Position numbers and translations under genes: made by a program. A DNA stretch of 64,000 bases, from positions 47,704 to 111,703 of the forward strand of contig CAXXIF010000017.1 in NCBI GenBank assembly GCA_963677375.2. Direction: 5' to 3'. The notes under the pieces are model-generated. The model worked only from the letters and a program-made list of their open reading frames with translations, did no database searches and was not told where the DNA came from. This document shows, piece by piece, positions 41,715 to 54,402 of the stretch; the first letter of the stretch is position 1; every line of letters begins with the position of its first letter. Origin of the DNA: Pseudaeromonas sp963677375. GTDB taxonomy: Bacteria > Pseudomonadota > Gammaproteobacteria > Enterobacterales > Aeromonadaceae.

Positions 41715-42488
41715 TCAGATTCTGGCTGGTTTGGCGCGTAGCATCATGACAAGACCGAGCAGAATAAAGGGCACGCTTAACCATTGGCCGACTGTGATAC
41801 TGAAGTTGGCTTCGTAGGCGGCCTGCGGCGTCTTGAAAAACTCCAGCACAAAGCGGGAACCAAAGATCAGGGTCATGAATAGCCCGAAAGAAAACCCCTC
41901 ACGGGACATCTTCTTCAGTTTATACAGGGATAGCAGCAGCATGAACGTCAGGGCATAACACCCTGCCTCATACAACTGCACTGGATGGCGCGGCAACAGG
42001 TCGATTTTTTCGAAGACCACACCCCAGTTGCCATGCGTGGGCAGACCGACAATCTCCGAATTCATGAAGTTACCTAACCGAATGAAGCAGGCCGTCAGTG
42101 CTGTAGGAATCGCGAGTCGATCCAGCAACCACAGCAGGCGGGTATTTGGATGCTGACGGACGAAAATCATAATGGCTAACAGCACACCCAGGGTTCCACC
42201 GTGACTGGCGAGCCCACCTTTCCAGATTTTTAGAATTTCCCAGGGATTACTGAAGTAATACTCGGGCTCATAGAAGACGACATGGGCAATGCGAGCGCCC
42301 AATACGGTGCCGATGAAGATGAAGGTCAACAGTTTATCGAGTTGTTCGGTGGGATAACCTTCACGTCGATAGATCCACTGCATGATGTGGTAGCCGAGTA
42401 AAAAACCACCGGCGAATAGAACGCCATACCAGTGAATGGCCAGGGGGCCAAGTTGTAACAGAATCGAATCTGCATTCCAGAAAATCAT
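41715..42488 (-). CDS. lgt: Prolipoprotein diacylglyceryl transferase-like protein (short)
   Basis: The 257-residue polytopic membrane protein starts MIFWNADSILLQLGPLAIHWYG after GGAGGCAGG. Lgt signatures are GLASHGGTLGVLLAIMIF (with the catalytic-region His) and IRLGNFMNSEIVGLPTHG, then YEAGCYALTFMLLLSLY. It transfers diacylglycerol to lipoprotein precursors. It is shorter than Escherichia coli Lgt (291) and not next to thyA, so it may be an additional paralogue; which gene is the housekeeping one cannot be told here. Confidence 0.82.
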   Translation of the reverse strand: MIFWNADSILLQLGPLAIHWYGVLFAGGFLLGYHIMQWIYRREGYPTEQLDKLLTFIFIGTVLGARIAHVVFYEPEYYFSNPWEILKIWKGGLASHGGTLGVLLAIMIFVRQHPNTRLLWLLDRLAIPTALTACFIRLGNFMNSEIVGLPTHGNWGVVFEKIDLLPRHPVQLYEAGCYALTFMLLLSLYKLKKMSREGFSFGLFMTLIFGSRFVLEFFKTPQAAYEANFSITVGQWLSVPFILLGLVMMLRAKPARI

Positions 42489-42651
42489 CCTGCCTCCGCA
42501 GTCAGCCAAAACATAAGGTGATAGTAAAAATCGAGGCAAGGGTATCACGTCCCTTTCCGAGGTGTGAGTCCTCTTCATGATGCCTCGCGGGGTGTGGCTG
42601 ACGGCATTTACGACATCTATGCTTAAAATGACGGCTTGTTCGGAGGTCATC

Positions 42652-42822
42652 ATGGGCAGTTATCAAGGTAGAGAGCGGCGTCATGGACCGCGTCGGCAGC
42701 AAGCAGATCGACGCACAGATATTCGTTGGGAACCAGAGAAGGAGGATCGCCGACACGGTGTGGGTCGACGTCAGGTCGATGTATCGCCAAAATTCTGGAT
42801 TGAACCGGATAGAAATGGTTGA
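42652..42822 (+). CDS. Small arginine-rich protein
   Basis: A 56-residue product starting at an ATG five bases after GGAGG: MGSYQGRERRHGPRRQQADR, then RTDIRWEPEKEDRRHGVGRRQVDVSPKFWIEPDRNG. It is highly basic with repeated RR-G-RR patterns (about 14 Arg), no hydrophobic stretch, and probably binds RNA or acidic partners or is disordered. It is divergent from the lgt-like gene. I know no family; the strong ribosome binding site is the main support. Confidence 0.55.
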   Translation: MGSYQGRERRHGPRRQQADRRTDIRWEPEKEDRRHGVGRRQVDVSPKFWIEPDRNG

Positions 42823-42983
42823 GCATTCGGTGAGTCATTCGGTCAGCCCGAGAGCGGGATCGCATTCCCCGAGCTGAAGTTTGCTGACATCCGCTGAAGT
42901 CAGCTGAAACTGTTGTTGATCAAGTTGTTACATGTCCCCTGTCCTAGTCTGAGGTCAGAGCCAATAAAATAGGAACGGGATGC

Positions 42984-43751
42984 ATGTTCAAACTGATGCC
43001 GCTGCTGTTGTTTTGCGGTGCTCTGCTGGCGGCGGAGCCGCAGATGATAAAAAAAGAGATAACTCTGTGTTATGACCATTGGCCGCCGGCGACGATACAT
43101 GCCTCTATTCTGGAACCGCGGCATGGTTTCATGGTTGATACGGCTCGGGATATCTTTTCCCGCGCCGATTATGCCGTCACCTTACGAGAGGTTCCGTATG
43201 CGCGCGGGCTGCATGATGTGGTGGCCGGAAGCTGCGACATCATGCTGTTAATGCCGAAGTTAACTATGGGTGGCGTCTACTTTCCCCAGCAGCCCGGCAT
43301 GCTGTCCAGAAATGGTTTGTTCGTCCCGACGGGAAGCAATTGGCACTATCGGAATTTGCATTCGCTGGACAATCTGCGAGTTGGCAACATCATCGGCTAT
43401 GACTACAGCAGCCTCAATCTTGAATTCGCGACGTTTATTGCCCAGCCCTCCCATGGTGCTTCGATCGTGACCAAAGGGGGGAACAATGCTTTGTCGCAAT
43501 TATTGAATTTGTTGGCACTCGGGCGTCTGGATGTAATGGTCGAGGATGAACGGGTGGCACATTATGTGTTGCGCAGACAGGGACTGGAGCACAAGGTGAA
43601 ACAGGTGGGTATTTTCCCCGCGACTCTGGCTTTGTATCCCGGGTTTTCCGCTCGAAGAGGGGATGCTGCACAACTAGCTGCGCTGTGGGATAAGAGCATG
43701 CAATATCCACAGGAAAAAACACGTTTGCAGCAACGGATGACTGACTACTAG
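42984..43751 (+). CDS. Periplasmic solute-binding protein (SBP family 3)
   Basis: The 255-residue protein has a short signal peptide (LMPLLLFCGALLAA) and a family-3 binding fold: EITLCYDHWPPATIHAS, HGFMVDTARDIFSRADYAVTLREVPYARGLHDVVAGSCDIMLLM. Similar proteins bind amino acids or act as signal sensors in bacteria lacking an adjacent transporter. No permease or ATPase is next to it, so its role may be sensing. Length is typical. Confidence 0.82.
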   Translation: MFKLMPLLLFCGALLAAEPQMIKKEITLCYDHWPPATIHASILEPRHGFMVDTARDIFSRADYAVTLREVPYARGLHDVVAGSCDIMLLMPKLTMGGVYFPQQPGMLSRNGLFVPTGSNWHYRNLHSLDNLRVGNIIGYDYSSLNLEFATFIAQPSHGASIVTKGGNNALSQLLNLLALGRLDVMVEDERVAHYVLRRQGLEHKVKQVGIFPATLALYPGFSARRGDAAQLAALWDKSMQYPQEKTRLQQRMTDY

Positions 43752-43887
43752 TTGGCAATCTCGATGGAGATTGTCGGTCTCGAGTTAGATCAATCGTCGT
43801 GTTAGAGGTGCGGGATAAGGTTATTCGTGGTGAAATGAGCACACTTGGCATGTGTCTCATCCTCCATCATCAGGAATTAACACAAAA

Positions 43888-44463
43888 ATGAATCGCTCAG
43901 CAAACTGGCTGCCGTTTTTGGGGCTATCAGTGGTGCCGAACCTGGCGACAGCTATCCCTTTGAAAGAGTTCATGGATACCAGTTTCATTGGCGGTGGCGC
44001 TATGCTGTTTGCTGCTGGCTTGGTCATGATTTTCATCCCACGAATGTTCAGGTGGGGAGTACTGACCATGTTGCTGGCCGATATTCTGTTTATGTCGAGG
44101 ATGTTTTTTCGCAAAGACCTCATAGCGTATCTGACGACCCAGGGTAACTATGCTGCGATCATCGAGGATATGAGTCGCGATGCTGCCCGCTTTATCACTG
44201 TGCTGGCGGTCATTAGCGTCATCATAGCTGTTCTCGCTTGTCGTGGTCTGCTGCGGACTTTTTTCGGAGTTTCAACCCCGGCCAGTCTTAGCACCGGAAA
44301 GCGCCGGTCCGCTGCAAAACGCAAAACCTCTACACCGACGCCGGCTGTGAGCCGCGAGCAAGCTCGTGGCAAGCGTTCCCGGATTGATCGGGATCAGGAG
44401 CCCGCCTTTGGTTCTCAATCCCGACGTGAGGACTCGGCAGTGACGCCCAATCAGCATTACTAA
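43888..44463 (+). CDS. Predicted membrane protein with basic tail
   Basis: The 191-residue protein has three or four membrane helices (FIGGGAMLFAAGLVMIFIP, GVLTMLLADILFMSRMFF, FITVLAVISVIIAVLACRGLL) and a soluble basic C-terminus of about 60 residues (KRRSAAKRKTSTPTPAVSREQARGKRSRIDRDQ). I recognise no family. The ribosome binding site is weak. It stands between the solute-binding protein and kup, with no clear operon link. Confidence 0.55.
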   Translation: MNRSANWLPFLGLSVVPNLATAIPLKEFMDTSFIGGGAMLFAAGLVMIFIPRMFRWGVLTMLLADILFMSRMFFRKDLIAYLTTQGNYAAIIEDMSRDAARFITVLAVISVIIAVLACRGLLRTFFGVSTPASLSTGKRRSAAKRKTSTPTPAVSREQARGKRSRIDRDQEPAFGSQSRREDSAVTPNQHY

Positions 44464-44618
44464 TAACAGACTTACGCCATTGTGATGGTTCAGTATGCTG
44501 AAGATCTACGTGCAATATCGTTGTCTTTGGTCGGAATATCACGGTTCAGCAATACAATATTCCATCATCTCCATTCTTCTGGACGAAACAGGGTGGATGA
44601 AGACAGCAAAGAGCAGAT

Positions 44619-46487
44619 ATGGACGCACACAATAAGCAGAAATTACCAGCCATCACTTTAGCGGCTATCGGTGTTGTGTATGGAGATATAGGCACCAGTC
44701 CTCTGTACACCTTCAAGGAATGTTTTTCGCCGCACATTGGCCTGGCGCCGAGTCAGAGTGTTATTTTTGGCTTTCTCTCGCTGATCTTCTGGTCATTGAT
44801 TCTAGTGGTGTCGATCAAGTATCTGGCTTTTGTTCTTCGGGCCGATAATCAGGGGGAGGGCGGAATATTGACGCTCATGTCACTGGCCGGTCGTAATACA
44901 CCGCCTGCCATGACAACGTTGCTGCTGGTCTTGGGACTGGTTGGTGGCGGTTTTTTTTACGGTGAAGTGGTCATCACTCCGGCTATGTCTGTGCTGTCTG
45001 CGCTGGAGGGCTTGCAAGTTGTTACACCGCTCTTCTCTCCTTATATATTGCCTGCCGCTATTGTGGTTTTGACTCTGTTGTTCATGATTCAAAAACACGG
45101 CACAGCAAAGGTTGGCCGCCTATTTGGTCCAATCATGTTGGTATGGTTTGGATCTCTCGGTGTGCTGGGGTTGGCTTCGATTCTAAAACATCCAGAAATA
45201 TTGGCAGCCATGCACCCCAAGTGGGCGATCCAATTCCTCGCTCACTATAAATGGATTGGTTTTGTGGCGCTGGGCTCCGTGGTGTTGGCTATCACCGGTG
45301 TGGAGGCCTTGTATGCCGACATGGGGCATTTCGGCAAGAAACCCATTCGTTTAGCCTGGTTCATCGTGGTGCTGCCCGCTCTCTTGCTCAACTATTTTGG
45401 TCAAGGAGCTTCACTGTTGAGTGACCCTTCGGCCATCAAGAATCCATTCTTCCTTCTGGCACCCGAGTGGGCGCTGGTCCCCATGGTTATTCTGGCGACC
45501 TTAGCCACTGTTATTGCATCTCAAGCTGTTATTTCGGGAGTATTTTCACTGACGCGCCAAGCGGTACGTCTAGGTTACTTGCCTGGTATGACGATCAAAC
45601 ACACATCAGAGAGTGAGGCAGGTCAGATCTACCTGCCATTTATTAACTGGATGTTGTTCGTGGCTGTGCTGGTGGTGGTTGTAGCGTTCCGGGAGTCGAG
45701 CAATCTGGCTGCTGCATATGGCATTGCCGTGACTGGCACCATGGTGATCACATCTATTCTTCTGTGTACGGTCGCTCGTTATAACTGGGGCTGGCCAAGC
45801 TTGTTGGTGCGCGGGCTCTTAATCTCCATGTTGATTGTTGATGTGCCATTTTTTGCCGCCAATGCGTTGAAGCTGTTGGCGGGGGGCTGGCTGCCACTGA
45901 CGTTAGGTTGTGTGATGTTTACCGTGATGGCGACCTGGAAGTGGGAGCGATTCCTGTTGTTCAAGCAGCTCTCTCGAATGAGTATGCCACTGGAGAGCTT
46001 TATTACTGCGTTGAGTAGGGATCAGCCTGCACGGGTGCCTGGAACGGCAATATATATGGCCCGGACTCAACAAGGTGTACCCCATGCCCTGCTGCATAAT
46101 TTGAAACATAATAAAGTATTGCATGAGCGAGTGGTGATCATGACCTTTCGTACTCAGGATGTGCCTTTTGTTGAACCAGACCAGCATGTGCAGATTGAAA
46201 GGCTTTCGGAGACGTTTTGGCGTATTTCGGCAACCTATGGATTTCATGAGACCCCAGATGTTGAAGAAGTTTTTCGTCGATGCGCGCAAAAGGGGATGGT
46301 CTTTAACTTGATGGGAACATCATTCTTTCTATCCCGCGAGACTTTGATCCCGACTCGTCGTTCTGTCCTGGCTATGTTGCGGGTAAAACTGTTTATCCTG
46401 TTGAGCAAAAATTCGCTGCGGGCAAATGATTTTTTCCATATACCAGCTAACCGTGTGGTCGAGTTAGGTGTACAAGTCGAGTGTTGA
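44619..46487 (+). CDS. kup: Low-affinity potassium transporter Kup
   Basis: The 622-residue protein has about twelve helices, starting with AITLAAIGVVYGDIGTSPLYTFKE, the Kup/HAK/KUP signature. Further conserved pieces are LRADNQGEGGILTLMSL, GGFFYGEVVITPAMSVLSALEGL, and GVEALYADMGHFGKKPI with GQGASLLSDPSAIKNPFF. A C-terminal cytoplasmic domain of about 150 residues follows. It takes up K+ with protons. It has its own terminator and lies near a LuxR regulator. Confidence 0.97.
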   Translation: MDAHNKQKLPAITLAAIGVVYGDIGTSPLYTFKECFSPHIGLAPSQSVIFGFLSLIFWSLILVVSIKYLAFVLRADNQGEGGILTLMSLAGRNTPPAMTTLLLVLGLVGGGFFYGEVVITPAMSVLSALEGLQVVTPLFSPYILPAAIVVLTLLFMIQKHGTAKVGRLFGPIMLVWFGSLGVLGLASILKHPEILAAMHPKWAIQFLAHYKWIGFVALGSVVLAITGVEALYADMGHFGKKPIRLAWFIVVLPALLLNYFGQGASLLSDPSAIKNPFFLLAPEWALVPMVILATLATVIASQAVISGVFSLTRQAVRLGYLPGMTIKHTSESEAGQIYLPFINWMLFVAVLVVVVAFRESSNLAAAYGIAVTGTMVITSILLCTVARYNWGWPSLLVRGLLISMLIVDVPFFAANALKLLAGGWLPLTLGCVMFTVMATWKWERFLLFKQLSRMSMPLESFITALSRDQPARVPGTAIYMARTQQGVPHALLHNLKHNKVLHERVVIMTFRTQDVPFVEPDQHVQIERLSETFWRISATYGFHETPDVEEVFRRCAQKGMVFNLMGTSFFLSRETLIPTRRSVLAMLRVKLFILLSKNSLRANDFFHIPANRVVELGVQVEC

Positions 46488-46496
46488 GATAGGTGT

Positions 46497-46533
46497 GACA
46501 CAAGGAGGGGAGCCCCCCTTGTGTCCGATTTTT
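46497..46533 (+). terminator. Intrinsic terminator after kup
   Basis: GACACAAGG plus GGGG pairs with CCCCC plus CCTTGTGTC with one bulge and a tiny loop, followed by a short T run. It touches the 3' end of the convergent luxR-type gene. Confidence 0.82.
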
Positions 46534-47287
46534 ATGCTCTGATATTTTTAATAATATTCAACCGTTGCAGGTCCGGGCGGAGTTGTCCCGCCGCGATATT
46601 TCTAGCTATGGCTTGATAGCGATTTTTGCAGCCGGTCTTACGGATTGCACTGTTAAGGTGGAAATTCACTGTCCGTTCAGTGATCCCGAGAATTTTTGCA
46701 GCTTCCCAAGATGTCTTCCCCTCACTGACCCAGAACAGACACTGCCGTTCGCGCTCTGAAAGATTCGGTCCTGGTGGGCTCATAAGCTCGCATGCGCGCT
46801 GAAATATGTAGGGATAGAGCAGGCCAAATCGTGGCAGCATGGATAAAACGTCTCCTGTTGCTTGCTCTCGGCTCAAGTGCAGCATGCCATGGTGGCCTTG
46901 ACCACTATGGATCGGTAAAGTAACGCCTTCTCGCATCCCATGTTCGGCTCGCTGATTCATAATGGATAAACCCTGCTCGGTCATGACCGTATCTGAGCTT
47001 GATAATTCATGCCAGATAATCGGCTGATTATGGCGGAGCGAGATGAGAAGCAAAGGGTCATGGGCTGCGAATTGATTTTGCCAATAGAGATCGAGCCAAT
47101 TTTCAGGGCTGTGGCTAAAAATTGAGACATGAGATTGCAATAGCCCAGATGGCAAAAAAAGATTGAACTGGTAGTAATCAAACTCACATTGCTTAGCTAG
47201 CTCATGAAGAGTTTGGTTGAGACACTCCGCGCTAGGACACTCCCGAACATATTTAATCTGATCTGCATAGGATATGTGATTTAACAT
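46532..47287 (-). CDS. LuxR-type regulator with acyl-homoserine-lactone-binding domain (solo)
   Basis: The 251-residue protein has an N-terminal autoinducer-binding domain and a C-terminal GerE helix-turn-helix (LSERERQCLFWVSEGKTSWEAAKILGITERTVNFHLNSAIRKTG). The six residues conserved for AHL binding are visible: Trp64, Tyr68, Asp77-Pro78, Trp92 and Gly121. No luxI synthase is in this window, so it is a solo here. A perfect 7-bp inverted repeat sits 78-99 bp upstream and may be its operator. RBS AAGGAA supports the start. Confidence 0.92.
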   Translation of the reverse strand: MLNHISYADQIKYVRECPSAECLNQTLHELAKQCEFDYYQFNLFLPSGLLQSHVSIFSHSPENWLDLYWQNQFAAHDPLLLISLRHNQPIIWHELSSSDTVMTEQGLSIMNQRAEHGMREGVTLPIHSGQGHHGMLHLSREQATGDVLSMLPRFGLLYPYIFQRACELMSPPGPNLSERERQCLFWVSEGKTSWEAAKILGITERTVNFHLNSAIRKTGCKNRYQAIARNIAAGQLRPDLQRLNIIKNIRA

Positions 47288-47634
47288 CCCGCTGTTCCTT
47301 TTTAAAGTGGGTGATTTAACCAGTCCCTGGAGATGTACCTCACTCCTGAATGGCTTCAGTTTTGTTACCTAAATAAACCTAGGTAATATAGATTGAAATG
47401 GCAAGTGATCCTGCTATAAAGCGCATGTATTTCTGTATGTGTGGACCAGAAAGTTTGACTGTGCTCCCAATGCGCCTCAGTTTGTCATGAGTGCATGAGG
47501 TACCAAATGTAGATGGCGGTAGATGTTTGGATAGTTAACATGCAACTTTTGGCAGGTTTGGTGCGAGGTTGATGTAGTTTTGCGCAATCAAATTGATTTT
47601 TTCAGAAAAGCCTTGTCAGCAGAAACGGGCTCCC
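47288..47634. other. Intergenic region upstream of the rRNA operon
   Basis: No gene is seen. It holds the luxR-type promoter with the dyad at 47365-47386. AT-rich sequence at about 47585-47607 directly upstream of the rrn -35 box is a likely UP element, and Fis sites may lie further up. No open frame has a supported start. Confidence 0.5.
47365..47386. promoter_or_regulatory. 22-bp dyad upstream of the LuxR solo
   Basis: TTACCTA and TAGGTAA form a perfect 7-bp inverted repeat with an 8-base spacer. The ACCT..AGGT ends resemble a lux box, though a classic lux box is 20 bp with a different core. It may be an operator for LuxR autoregulation. Confidence 0.55.
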
Positions 47635-47648
47635 TATAATGCGCCCTC
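47613..47648 (+). promoter_or_regulatory. rRNA operon promoter P1
   Basis: TTGTCA, 16 bases, TATAAT, then the G+C-rich discriminator GCGCCCTC. The 16-base spacer and discriminator are hallmarks of stringently controlled rrn P1 promoters. AT-rich DNA lies just upstream. Confidence 0.88.
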
Positions 47649-47696
47649 ATCGACGGACGAGATGTCCGGCAGCGTTGAAAGCCAAGAGAAAAGTTC

Positions 47697-47724
47697 TTGA
47701 CTGACAATGCGGGTTGCGTAGAAT
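47697..47724 (+). promoter_or_regulatory. rRNA operon promoter P2
   Basis: TTGACT, 16 bases, TAGAAT, about 85 bp downstream of P1 and before boxA. Tandem promoters are normal for rrn operons. Confidence 0.7.
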
Positions 47725-47753
47725 ACGCATCCCACGACAGCCAAGGCTGTCAC

Positions 47754-47765
47754 GCTCTTTAACAA
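47754..47765 (+). promoter_or_regulatory. rrn antitermination boxA (leader)
   Basis: GCTCTTTAACAA matches the boxA sequence bound by NusB-NusE, located in the rrn leader before 16S. Confidence 0.85.
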
Positions 47766-47901
47766 TCAAATCAAGCAATCTGTGTGGGCACTCACAGGAA
47801 TTGGATGTCAAAAAAATTGATATGCAATGACTGATGAAGTGACCAAGACGATTCGAAAGGATCGGCAACAGTTAATTCAAAATTCATTGAGCGCCAAACT
47901 T

Positions 47902-49443
<1,542 letters not shown>

Positions 49444-49517
49444 ACGACCGACACCAAATCTTGTTGAGTGTTCACACAGATTGCTTGATTGATGATAAAG
49501 AGAGCAACTCTTGAAGT

Positions 49518-49594
<77 letters not shown>

Positions 49595-49601
49595 CTTCAT
49601 T

Positions 49602-49677
49602 GGGGCCATAGCTCAGCTGGGAGAGCGCCTGCTTTGCACGCAGGAGGTCTGCGGTTCGATCCCGCATGGCTCCACCA
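49602..49677 (+). tRNA. tRNA-Ala (TGC)
   Basis: A 76-base cloverleaf: acceptor GGGGCCA pairs with TGGCTCC (one G-U pair), encoded CCA end, anticodon TGC at 49635-49637. It follows tRNA-Ile in the spacer. Confidence 0.97.
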
Positions 49678-49750
49678 TTTCTCTTGCTTGATGTAGAAGA
49701 CAAACTAATAGCTTTGGTACAAGGCTATCAGTTTGACTTCTTTGGAAGTC

Positions 49751-49763
49751 TGCTCTTTAACAA
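49751..49763 (+). promoter_or_regulatory. rrn antitermination boxA (16S-23S spacer)
   Basis: TGCTCTTTAACAA is a second boxA, just before 23S, as found in many rrn operons. Confidence 0.8.
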
Positions 49764-49898
49764 TCTGGAAAAGCTGATTCAAAAAGTTCTAAATACTGTA
49801 ACAAGCGTTTTGGAACTTCTTGGCGAAAACAAAATTGTTGTATCACAGTCCTTGTGATTACGGCTCCGCTAAGTCGATAAGACTTCTTGGGGTTGTAT

Positions 49899-52787
<2,889 letters not shown>

Positions 52788-52861
52788 ACAACACCCAAGA
52801 AGTTTTAAATGCTTGTGACGGTAGACAGAACGAGTCAGCTTCTTCCCAGATTGAAGATTTA

Positions 52862-52980
52862 TGCCTGGCGGCAATAGCGCAGTGGAACCACCTGTACCCA
52901 TGCCGAACACAGAAGTGAAACGCTGTAGCGCCGATGGTAGTGTGGCATTCGCCATGCGAGAGTAGGACACTGCCAGGCAC
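52862..52980 (+). rRNA. rrf: 5S ribosomal RNA
   Basis: About 119 bases; the ends TGCCTGGCG and TGCCAGGCA pair to form the terminal helix, and CATGCCGAACACAGAAGTGA is conserved. Confidence 0.97.
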
Positions 52981-53106
52981 CCAATTAGGTCGAGAGACCT
53001 GCATGCGAGTAGGAGACTACGCGCAGGCGACCAGTTTGACCGTAAGGTCAGCGAGAAAAAGCGCGGATACCTGACCCGTTATCCTGACAAGCGCGAAGCA
53101 ATATGC

Positions 53107-53183
53107 GGAGTGGTAGTTCAGTTGGTTAGAATACCGGCCTGTCACGTCGGGGGTCGCGGGTTCAAGTCCCGTCCACTCCGCCA
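53107..53183 (+). tRNA. tRNA-Asp (GTC)
   Basis: A 77-base cloverleaf: acceptor GGAGTGG pairs with CCACTCC, discriminator G, encoded CCA, anticodon GTC at 53141-53143. It is 126 bases after 5S, a common distal tRNA of rrn operons. Confidence 0.97.
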
Positions 53184-53190
53184 CTACATC

Positions 53191-53218
53191 AAAGCCCAGA
53201 CAGACGTCTGGGCTTTTT
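53191..53218 (+). terminator. Intrinsic terminator of the rRNA operon
   Basis: AAAGCCCAGAC and GTCTGGGCTTT form an 11-bp stem with loop AGAC, followed by T residues. It ends the rrs-rrl-rrf-tRNA-Asp transcript. Confidence 0.92.
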
Positions 53219-53349
53219 GTTTTGGAAAATTTTATCGTCTTAAGCTGCGATTTACGATCTTCCGCCAGGCTTTCAGTACCCGAGTTATGTCTGGCTCTTC
53301 AGTAATGTTAGACTGCTGATTCATATCTTAATTTCCGAGGCCAGGCTGC

Positions 53350-54375
53350 ATGTTAACGCTTGAGCAGCAAGGGATTCATTTACAGCAGGTATCCCGAACG
53401 TTCGCATTAACCATACCGGTTCTTCCCATGCCTCTTGCGGATTGGGTTGGCAATGCGTATCTACTCTGCCGTATTGTCGATACGATAGAAGACGATGCTC
53501 ATCTCTGCTGCATGGAGAAACAACGGCACATTGATGCTTATGTAACGGCTCTGCAGGGCCGTGGCGATGTCGCGCTCTGGAGCCATCAGCTTGCGACTGC
53601 GTTGTCCCCGATCACGCCTGCCGGTGAACAGGCGCTGATCGTCGATATCCCCGCCGTACTGGCTCGCTTGTTTTCTTTTCCGCTTTCTGTGCAACAGATC
53701 CTGATCCAGGGTGTCTCCATCATGAGCCGGGGAATGTCCCTTCAGCAGGCTCAGTTTATGATCGCTGAACGCGGGGATCTGGACCGCTATTGTTACCATG
53801 TGGCGGGCGTCGTGGGTGAGCTGCTCACCGAGTTGTTCAGTGTGTATCGGCCATCCTTGAGTCAGCAAAAAAACGAGCTGCTTCCCTTAGCGGTCTCTTT
53901 TGGTGAGGGACTGCAACTTACCAATATTTTGAAGGATGTTCAGGAGGATGCGTCTCGGGGCGTTTGCTGGCTTCCACAGCAAGAGTTAGCCGCGATACCC
54001 CAGTTCGTAGAAGCAATGGAGCCGCCACAGCAACTCATGGACGAATATGTGGCATTAGCTCATGGTCACTTGCTGGATGCCGTGCGTTTTACACTGCAGT
54101 TGCCCAGATCGGAGTCTGGTATGCGTCAGTTTTGCCTATGGGCCATTGGCATGGCTTTGCTGACACTTCGTCGAGTGCATGCCAACCCACTGCGCAACCG
54201 ATCAACTCAGGTGAAAATCAGCCGTCGCCAGGTTAAGGGGGTCATCCTCACATGTAAGCTGGCCGGATGGAGTAACTCCTTGTTAAATCTCTATTTTAAG
54301 TGGCTTGGTCGCTCATTACCCCTGACTCTGCGGAATGTCGATGAACTGCATCAGCGGGTTTCCGCTTGGCAGTAA
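53350..54375 (+). CDS. Squalene/phytoene synthase family protein
   Basis: The 341-residue all-alpha synthase has both aspartate-rich motifs of head-to-head prenyl synthases: DTIEDD (residues 44-49) and LTNILKDVQED (about 190-200), plus RGDLDRYCYHVAGVVGELLT and SRTFALTIPVLP near the N-terminus. Such enzymes join two prenyl diphosphates to squalene or phytoene. No hopanoid, carotenoid or other synthase genes lie next to it. It is between the rRNA operon and a diguanylate cyclase gene, 27 bp before it. The product is unknown. Confidence 0.9.
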   Translation: MLTLEQQGIHLQQVSRTFALTIPVLPMPLADWVGNAYLLCRIVDTIEDDAHLCCMEKQRHIDAYVTALQGRGDVALWSHQLATALSPITPAGEQALIVDIPAVLARLFSFPLSVQQILIQGVSIMSRGMSLQQAQFMIAERGDLDRYCYHVAGVVGELLTELFSVYRPSLSQQKNELLPLAVSFGEGLQLTNILKDVQEDASRGVCWLPQQELAAIPQFVEAMEPPQQLMDEYVALAHGHLLDAVRFTLQLPRSESGMRQFCLWAIGMALLTLRRVHANPLRNRSTQVKISRRQVKGVILTCKLAGWSNSLLNLYFKWLGRSLPLTLRNVDELHQRVSAWQ

Positions 54376-54402
54376 TTTCAATCCAGGAATGCTGGAGGTA
54401 CC

